From assembly GCA_003529225.1 (NCBI GenBank), contig DOJM01000492.1:4175-10319 (forward strand): DNA of 6,145 nucleotides, read 5' to 3'. The notes beneath the pieces were generated by a model that saw only the letters and a program-made list of their open reading frames with translations, was not told the DNA's origin and did no database searches. The position numbers and the translations under genes are program-made. The DNA comes from Paenibacillus sp. GTDB taxonomy: Bacteria > Bacillota > Bacilli > Paenibacillales > Paenibacillaceae. Of this stretch, positions 1 through 4,543 are shown one piece after another; the stretch's first letter is position 1; every line of letters begins with the position of its first letter.

Positions 1-1
1 A

Positions 2-808
2 GCGAATCAAGCCGTTGCCGCAGCACGTCTGGGTGCTGAGGTTAGTATGATCGGGAGCGTCGGAAAAGATACCTTTGGAAGCGAAATGCTGGAGATTATT
101 AAGCAAGAAGGTATTCATATAGAACATATCTCAGTGAGTGAGACTGAGGCAACAGGTGTAGCTTCAATCGTTATTGAAGAAGATGGAGAGAATCGGATTA
201 TCGTTGTACCTGGAGCGAATATTGATCTCTTTGTAGAGGATATACAGGCGTTAGAGTCTGTAATTAGCCAGGCTGAGATGATTGTGATGCAGCTTGAAAT
301 AGAACTGGCGATGAGTGAGCATGCTATTGCCATTGCGCATCGTCATGGAATTCCGGTCATTCTGAATCCAGCACCAGCTAGAGTGCTTAAAGACGAGATG
401 CTGGGTCAAGTATCGTTTCTGACACCTAATGAGACGGAAGCGGGAATTTTGACTGGAATGACGGTAGATAGTTTAGAGACTGCTGAGCAGGCAGCCCGTA
501 TATTGCTGCAAAAAGGTGTTAAAAACGTGATCGTAACCTTGGGAGCTAAAGGCGCACTGATCGTTAATGCTGAAGGCGCTAAGTCAGTTCCGGGATTCCC
601 GGTCAAGGCGATAGACACGGTTGCCGCCGGAGACTCATTCAATGGGGCATTAGCCCAGCAATTGGTCTTAGGCAAAACGTTGGAGGAGGCAGTGAGCTTC
701 GCTAATGCTGTTGGAGCACTGGCTGTAGGGAAAGAAGGCGCGATCCCATCGCTACCGCAGTTATCAGAGGTTGAACAGTTTCTACAACATGTATCGGCAG
801 AAAAATAA
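2..808 (+). CDS. rbsK: Ribokinase, PfkB family (5' end outside window)
   Basis: Phosphorylates D-ribose to ribose 5-phosphate with ATP in the cytoplasm, feeding ribose into the pentose phosphate pathway. The frame is open from base 2, so the ATG at 47 is internal: the residues before it (ANQAVAAARLGAEVS) are the conserved ribokinase segment that follows the N-terminal GGKG motif. 268 residues are visible against about 300 for the family, so roughly 35-40 are missing. Visible hallmarks are the IGSVGKDTFG segment just after the ATG, the NPAPA motif, the LTPNETEA segment, and the C-terminal PfkB signature DTVAAGDSFNGAL, whose Asp at visible residue 211 (bases 632-634) is the expected catalytic base. 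The AAGD form and FNGAL ending are typical of ribokinase rather than fructokinase or adenosine kinase. The frame ends in TAA, 45 bases before aroD on the same strand. No rbs transporter genes are in view, so another PfkB sugar kinase cannot be fully excluded. Confidence 0.9.
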   Translation, partial: ANQAVAAARLGAEVSMIGSVGKDTFGSEMLEIIKQEGIHIEHISVSETEATGVASIVIEEDGENRIIVVPGANIDLFVEDIQALESVISQAEMIVMQLEIELAMSEHAIAIAHRHGIPVILNPAPARVLKDEMLGQVSFLTPNETEAGILTGMTVDSLETAEQAARILLQKGVKNVIVTLGAKGALIVNAEGAKSVPGFPVKAIDTVAAGDSFNGALAQQLVLGKTLEEAVSFANAVGALAVGKEGAIPSLPQLSEVEQFLQHVSAEK

Positions 809-839
809 ACAATACAGAATCTATGATAGACGATTGGAT

Positions 840-845
840 AAGGGG
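840..845 (+). promoter_or_regulatory. Ribosome binding site of aroD
   Basis: AAGGGG lies eight bases before ATG 854. It fixes the start of aroD and shows that the gene upstream of the internal stop is equipped for translation. This matters because a gene caller may annotate only the fragment from TTG 1154. Confidence 0.75.
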
Positions 846-853
846 CTGAAATA

Positions 854-1618
854 ATGAGCAGGACAGTAATCGTTAAAAATGTGATCATTGGCGAAGGAAT
901 CCCTAAAATATGTGTTCCGTTGATTGGAGCTACCTTGTCTGAACTGAAACAGGAAGCCGAATCATTAAAAGAGCTTAGTCCCGATTTAGTGGAGTGGCGG
1001 ACGGATTTTTTTTATTAAGTTGAAGACGTAGAGGCGGTCAATTCAGCACTAAAAGAAATCCACTCTGTAATTCCGGAGTTACCGCTGATTTTTACTTTTC
1101 GGAGTGCCAAAGAAGGCGGCGAGAAGCAGGTTAGCACGGAATATTACATAGCATTGAATATAACTGCTGCCGAAAGTGGTCTAGTAGATATCATTGATGT
1201 TGAATTATTCAATGCGGAACAGGATGTAAAGCTACTAGTCGAGACTGCTCATACTCATAACGTGTCTGTCATTATCTCGAATCATGATTTTCATGGAACA
1301 CCTTCTCAAGAGGAGATCATCTCGCGACTATGCAAGGCACAGGAGCTTGGTGGGGACTTGCCTAAAATTGCGGTGATGCCTCAGGATACAGGGGATGTAC
1401 TGACTTTACTGGAAGCTACACATATCATGAAAGAACAATATGCAGATCGCCCGATTATTACAATGTCCATGGCGGGAGCTGGGGTAATTAGCCGTCTGGC
1501 CGGTGAAATATTCGGTTCAGCGATTACCTTTGGAGCGGCGCATAAGCCTTCAGCACCTGGGCAGGTAGCTGTGGGTGAGCTGCGAAATGTACTATCGCTG
1601 CTGCATCGCAGTCTATAG
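854..1618 (+). pseudogene. aroD: Type I 3-dehydroquinate dehydratase with an in-frame stop at codon 55
   Basis: AroD converts 3-dehydroquinate to 3-dehydroshikimate through a Schiff-base lysine, the third step of the shikimate pathway to aromatic amino acids. The frame starts at ATG 854, with AAGGGG at 840-845 eight bases upstream, and runs to TAG at 1616-1618. That is 254 codons before the stop, the normal family length. All expected residues can be aligned: EWR at 47-49, Arg83 and Glu87 in [10 protein letters not shown], His144 in NHDFHG, Schiff-base Lys171 in LPKIAVMP, Arg214 in GVISRL, and Ser233/Gln237 in PSAPGQ. Codon 55 is TAA (1016-1018), directly after a run of eight T. Reading frame is the same on both sides, so this is a nonsense change, not a frameshift. 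The next usable downstream start, TTG 1154, would yield 154 residues lacking EWR and Arg83/Glu87, so reinitiation should not restore activity. The intact remainder argues for a very recent mutation or a base-call error. In Bacillus subtilis the same enzyme is named AroC. Confidence 0.88.
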
Positions 1619-1644
1619 GAGTTATTAGCAAGTTTCCGGAGAAT

Positions 1645-1688
1645 AGAAATAAGAGCGGCGACCGGATTTCCGGTGCCGCTCTATTTCT
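1645..1688. terminator. Bidirectional terminator between aroD and the MerR gene
   Basis: The core hairpin pairs AGAGCGGC (1652-1659) plus ACCGG (1661-1665) with CCGGT (1670-1674) plus GCCGCTCT (1675-1682), around an ATTT loop and one bulged G (1660). The stem extends through AGAAAT (1645-1650) and ATTTCT (1683-1688) with one bulged A. It begins 26 bases after the aroD stop and ends 6 bases before the MerR stop on the other strand. The A/T-rich arms give a weak U-rich tail in both directions, so it probably serves both convergent units. Confidence 0.8.
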
Positions 1689-1694
1689 GTTTCA

Positions 1695-2471
1695 TTATTT
1701 TGTTCCCGTGTATACGTGAACGGCATCTCTTAGGAATTCAGCAAGTCCAGGACGGTGCTTGTCGTAGTACTTAGTAAAACGTTCATCATCCACATACATT
1801 TGCGCTACGCCAGCATGTGCTTCTTTGGAATAGGAATCCCAGTAGAAGGAAAGCCACTGGCGGTGCAGGTCAGCACTTTTTTGTGCCAATACACTGGCAG
1901 GATCTCCATGCTCCATCGCTTGCAGAAGCGTCTCGAACATTTCCTCCTCAAGCTGCTGTGTAGCCGCATAGTGTTCTTCTGTCATACCTTTAAGCTTCTT
2001 GTTAGATTGATCTACAGTGCTGTCCCCGTATTTCTCCCGAATTTCTTGACCGTATTTCTTTTCGTTATCCTCTACCAGCTTTTGCTTAAAGCCTTCGAAT
2101 TTCTCAGCGTCACTCATAGTCATTCTCCCTTCTTGGTGAGCTAGCGTCTGTTCGACGTTAGCGATTAATAGATCTAATTGATGTCTCTTTTCAAGCAGCT
2201 TGTCATGATGCTCCCGTAGCGCTTTGGCTCCGTCGAATGACGGTTCAGTCATTATAGCTTTGATACGTTCCAGACTTAAGCCAAGCTCTCGATAAAATAA
2301 AATTTGCTGTAGTAAATCTACTTCGGCGCGGCCATAGATACGATACCCCGAGGAGTTGATTCTCGCCGGCTTAAGAATGTCAAACTCGTCGTAGTAGCGC
2401 AGGGTTCGCGTACTGATTCCGGCTAGCTCAGCGAGCTTCTGTACTGTGTACTCCGTAGTATCACCTCCCAC
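1695..2471 (-). CDS. MerR-family regulator with TipAS antibiotic-recognition domain (Mta/TipA-like)
   Basis: A DNA-binding regulator expected to sense a drug-like ligand and twist its target promoter into an active shape. The N-terminal winged helix-turn-helix reads EYTVQKLAELAGISTRTLRYYD and continues through GYRIYGRAEVDLLQQILFYREL, typical of MerR. A charged dimerisation helix follows, then a C-terminal TipAS-type domain of about 115 residues with the characteristic YVDDERFTKYYD and GLAEFLRDAVHVY ending. Order and length match Bacillus subtilis Mta (about 257 residues). The open frame extends upstream to GTG 2486, but that codon lies inside the promoter. I give GTG 2471, the last canonical start before the HTH, which coincides with the predicted transcript start and would be nearly leaderless. 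The strong ribosome binding site instead points to ACG 2454-2456, giving a 253-residue protein beginning just before EYTVQK. The N-terminus is therefore unsettled. It is convergent with aroD and has no adjacent efflux gene in view. Family is near certain; ligand and targets are unknown. Confidence 0.9.
   Translation of the reverse strand: MGGDTTEYTVQKLAELAGISTRTLRYYDEFDILKPARINSSGYRIYGRAEVDLLQQILFYRELGLSLERIKAIMTEPSFDGAKALREHHDKLLEKRHQLDLLIANVEQTLAHQEGRMTMSDAEKFEGFKQKLVEDNEKKYGQEIREKYGDSTVDQSNKKLKGMTEEHYAATQQLEEEMFETLLQAMEHGDPASVLAQKSADLHRQWLSFYWDSYSKEAHAGVAQMYVDDERFTKYYDKHRPGLAEFLRDAVHVYTGTK
2463..2469 (-). promoter_or_regulatory. Shine-Dalgarno of the MerR gene, pointing at an ACG codon
   Basis: On the minus strand GGGAGGT lies here, followed by GATACT and then ACG (2456-2454). 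Seven bases separate GGAGG from that ACG, ideal for Gram-positive initiation, and the codons after it begin the conserved MerR helix (EYTVQ). No ATG, GTG or TTG occurs in frame between this site and the HTH. Confidence 0.65.
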
Positions 2472-2477
2472 AAATTC

Positions 2478-2508
2478 AATGTACACCTTTACGTAGCGTG
2501 AAGGTCAA
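2478..2508 (-). promoter_or_regulatory. MerR-type promoter with a dyad operator in a 19-base spacer
   Basis: On the minus strand the -35 box is TTGACC (2508-2503) and the -10 box is TACATT (2483-2478), separated by 19 bases, the stretched spacer typical of MerR-activated promoters. The spacer region holds a near-perfect inverted repeat, read on the plus strand as ACCTTTACG (2485-2493), a TAG centre, and CGTGAAGGT (2497-2505), with one mismatch between the 9-base arms. Transcription should start near 2471. The site sits directly before the MerR gene, so autoregulation is the natural inference. Confidence 0.75.
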
Positions 2509-2527
2509 ATGTTTTTTTAGCGTACCC

Positions 2528-2575
2528 AAAACAGCGGCAGTTACCCGCTAAAGATCATTGGGAAGACTGCCGCTG
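2528..2575 (-). terminator. Terminator of the exonuclease gene
   Basis: On the minus strand CAGCGGCAGT (2575-2566) pairs with ACTGCCGCTG (2541-2532), ten base pairs, followed at once by TTTT (2531-2528). The 24-base loop can close further through CCC/GGG (2562-2560 with 2546-2544). It starts 24 bases after the exonuclease stop and separates that unit from the MerR promoter. Confidence 0.75.
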
Positions 2576-2598
2576 CTATGATTTGCTGATGTTTGAAG

Positions 2599-3351
2599 TT
2601 ACTTTTGACCCATCTGCGCCGCAAAATAATTCTGTAATTCCTCTAATTTCCGAGGATCAACTAGGGTTGTTTTGTCTGAGAAGTAGTGTTCAAGAACAAG
2701 GTCCCAGGTAGGTACTATTTTTTGTGAGTTCATCGCTTTAATAGCGACTTTGACCGTCTTGCGTTCTTTGGCATTAGAAAAGGTATCTACGTAATGCTGT
2801 GAGCGCTCAAAATCCAAATCCTTAAACACAGCGCGGAAGATTTCCGAAGTCATCTTTGCATCATCCAACGCACGGTGAGCAGATCCAGAAGGTTCAAGTT
2901 CAAACAAAGCCATCGCGCCTTCGACACTGATATCATTGCTTAGGCCGCGAGCTCGCAGCACACCCTTCAGCAGATCGAAATACGTAGCAGACATCCAGTA
3001 GGAATCGTCCATCTTGTGCATACGCACATCCTGAATGATTCGCTTCATGTCCTCGCCGCCCCAAGTAAGCAGCAGCACTCCGTCCGTACTTAGATCAAGC
3101 CACTCTCTAAACGCAGTGATTACTTTTGGAAAGCGGGCTGCGATATCGATTTCCTCTTGAGGAATACCGGTTTTTTTCTTAATGAATGAATTAAGGGTGG
3201 AGAAATATATGGGTTTGATCAAGGAAGAAAATTCATCCTTATACTGCAATGAAGAGTCTAACCGGACAGCTCCAATCTCAATGACCTCCATAGGGTGCTC
3301 GCTGGCAAACTTACGGCCGTTGAATTCGATGTCCAGAATAATATAATCCAC
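2599..3351 (-). CDS. DEDDh 3'-5' exonuclease (RNase T/KapD-like fold)
   Basis: A metal-dependent exonuclease of the DnaQ/DEDDh superfamily, cytoplasmic, acting on DNA or RNA 3' ends; substrate unknown. Numbered from GTG 3351: Exo I is LDIEFN with Asp7 and Glu9; Exo II is TWGGEDMKRI with Asp101; Exo III is HRALDDA with His159 and Asp164, which makes it DEDDh rather than DEDDy. The LTWGGEDM form of Exo II resembles KapD/ERI1-type members more than the DnaQ proofreading subunit. The catalytic domain ends near residue 185; about 65 charged C-terminal residues show no motif I recognise. The frame also allows ATG 3372, but that codon has no ribosome binding site, while CGGAGG (3366-3361) lies nine bases before GTG 3351, giving 250 residues and an N-terminus at MDYIILD, as usual for the family. 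The gene stands alone, with its own terminator and a candidate promoter. Confidence 0.88.
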   Translation of the reverse strand: MDYIILDIEFNGRKFASEHPMEVIEIGAVRLDSSLQYKDEFSSLIKPIYFSTLNSFIKKKTGIPQEEIDIAARFPKVITAFREWLDLSTDGVLLLTWGGEDMKRIIQDVRMHKMDDSYWMSATYFDLLKGVLRARGLSNDISVEGAMALFELEPSGSAHRALDDAKMTSEIFRAVFKDLDFERSQHYVDTFSNAKERKTVKVAIKAMNSQKIVPTWDLVLEHYFSDKTTLVDPRKLEELQNYFAAQMGQK

Positions 3352-3360
3352 AGGTACTTG

Positions 3361-3366
3361 CCTCCG
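3361..3366 (-). promoter_or_regulatory. Ribosome binding site deciding the exonuclease start
   Basis: Minus-strand CGGAGG lies nine bases before GTG 3351. It falls inside the longer frame starting at ATG 3372, which lacks any purine-rich site of its own, so it favours the GTG. Confidence 0.7.
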
Positions 3367-3389
3367 TTCCATGACTGACGCTGTAGTAC

Positions 3390-3418
3390 TTAATACGTCG
3401 ACTACTCTATTTTAACAA
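3390..3418 (-). promoter_or_regulatory. Candidate sigma-A promoter of the exonuclease gene
   Basis: On the minus strand TTGTTA (3418-3413) and TATTAA (3395-3390) are separated by 17 bases, each matching four of six consensus positions, about 40 bases before GTG 3351. The region is A/T-rich and the adjoining A-run (3417-3423, plus strand) would be an upstream T-tract. The call rests on pattern alone. Confidence 0.4.
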
Positions 3419-3464
3419 AAAAAGCGATGTAACGGGGAGTATGGGAACAAGCTAATATTGGAAC

Positions 3465-3500
3465 ATAAAAAAGAACCAGCACTATGCGGGTTCTTTTTAT
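3465..3500 (-). terminator. Terminator of the glycosidase-phosphoesterase operon
   Basis: AAAAAGAACC (3468-3477) pairs with GGTTCTTTTT (3489-3498) around an 11-base loop with a possible inner GC/GC pair. On the minus strand the 3' arm ends in six T, 44 bases after the phosphoesterase stop. The near-symmetric A and T flanks could also stop plus-strand transcription. Confidence 0.75.
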
Positions 3501-3544
3501 AACTATTAATGAGCAAAAAGATTGCAGTCAATAAAGTAAGACGA

Positions 3545-4513
3545 TTAATGTTCTGAACCGGCAGCAGGTTCAGGCTGATGAATTGGCTGTTCTAGTAGGA
3601 TAGATCCGTCTTCAAGACGAAGCCAGGTATCGAAGTCTTGGGTGCCTTGGGTCAGTCTGATGACGCGTGCGCCCCGCATAAAGCCTTTTTTTCCATAAGT
3701 GTTGTAGCCAGTCGCCCGCCCGTAGCAGAGGCGTATGCCGTACAGGTTACCCGTAAAATCGTTAATATGGTCATGTCCGCAAAAAGTGCCCAGCACATCG
3801 CCCATTTCAAGCAGAGCGGTGAACAATCCCGAGTTAACATGTGGTGAGCATACACGCTCGAGCTTTTGTCCATGACAGACTTGTGTTGACCATACTTCCT
3901 GGTATTCAGGAATCGGGATATGGAAGAAAGCCAATGCAGGTAGTCTATTTTCAGCAGTCTTCGGATTCAGCCGAGCGGATTCAGTAGTTAGCCAGTTGAT
4001 CTGATTCCGGCTAATCCAATTGTAGCCAGGGATATGCTCCATCTCGGAGTAACTGCCCGAGTCAACAAAATAAAGGACAGCAGCCGCTTGGCCATCCTGA
4101 TCTTTTATTTCAAGCGTGTAATTGCCTGAACCTTCAAGATCCTCTGGACCGGCTTCGGCCAGACAGTGGGGATGTTCTAATGCAATCTGCATCAATTCAC
4201 TGCGGGAAATCAGGGTTTCTGTATCATGGTTACCAAATACGAAGGCCCAAGGGATACCTGTTTTTTCTACAGCAGCGACAGCATCCCGAAAGGCTTGGGC
4301 TGGGTCTTCACATGCCTTTTCACCAGGCGAGACAGGGGCAGTGTAAATTAGATCTCCCGTGAAGACCACAAGATCTGGTTGTTCTGCTTCTAGAACGTGT
4401 TCCATCAGTTCCCGGGTACGCTGATCTTCGGCTCTTCCATCCATCCAGTGAAGATCAGTGAACTGTACAATTTTCAAGGTTCCATCTTGCTGAAATGATA
4501 AGCTGTGTCTCAT
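3545..4513 (-). CDS. Calcineurin-like metallophosphoesterase
   Basis: Hydrolyses phosphomonoester or phosphodiester bonds with a two-metal centre; the substrate cannot be told from sequence. All metal-ligand blocks of the family are present in order: FTDLHW (Asp20, His22), FTGDLIY (Asp54), FGNHDTE (Asn95, His96), AFFHIPIPE (His198) and CGHDH (246-249). The FTDLHW and FHIPIPEY forms resemble the Dcr2/purple-acid-phosphatase-like branch that includes bacterial and fungal proteins. No signal peptide or membrane segment is seen, so a cytoplasmic enzyme of 322 residues is expected. ATG 4513 is supported by AAGGGAG (4529-4523) nine bases upstream. It lies only 30 bases after the glycosidase stop on the same strand and precedes a hairpin terminator, so it is the last gene of that operon. 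The linkage hints at processing of a phosphorylated or sugar-linked metabolite, but this is inference. The short C-terminal tail is Pro/Glu/Gln-rich and probably unstructured. Confidence 0.88.
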   Translation of the reverse strand: MRHSLSFQQDGTLKIVQFTDLHWMDGRAEDQRTRELMEHVLEAEQPDLVVFTGDLIYTAPVSPGEKACEDPAQAFRDAVAAVEKTGIPWAFVFGNHDTETLISRSELMQIALEHPHCLAEAGPEDLEGSGNYTLEIKDQDGQAAAVLYFVDSGSYSEMEHIPGYNWISRNQINWLTTESARLNPKTAENRLPALAFFHIPIPEYQEVWSTQVCHGQKLERVCSPHVNSGLFTALLEMGDVLGTFCGHDHINDFTGNLYGIRLCYGRATGYNTYGKKGFMRGARVIRLTQGTQDFDTWLRLEDGSILLEQPIHQPEPAAGSEH

Positions 4514-4543
4514 TGGGGTTATCTCCCTTACTGTTTAATATTG

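Noticed and set aside
406..888. 160-residue minus-strand open frame
   Set aside because: It lies opposite ribokinase and its end, has no recognisable domain, and runs against a gene with clear family motifs.
1006..1018. Programmed slippage on the eight-T run as a way past the aroD stop
   Set aside because: A single slip would leave the frame, but the downstream coding sequence continues in the original frame, so slippage alone cannot make full-length AroD.
1154..1618. TTG-initiated stand-alone 154-residue gene
   Set aside because: It begins in the middle of the AroD fold, lacks the EWR and Arg83/Glu87 residues, and I see no convincing ribosome binding site for it; it is the back part of aroD.
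1755..2144. 129-residue plus-strand open frame with hydrophobic stretches
   Set aside because: It mirrors the MerR C-terminal domain; its apparent hydrophobicity comes from complementing Glu/Lys codons.
3352..3372. ATG 3372 as start of the exonuclease
   Set aside because: No ribosome binding site precedes it, whereas a good one lies inside this stretch at the right distance from GTG 3351.
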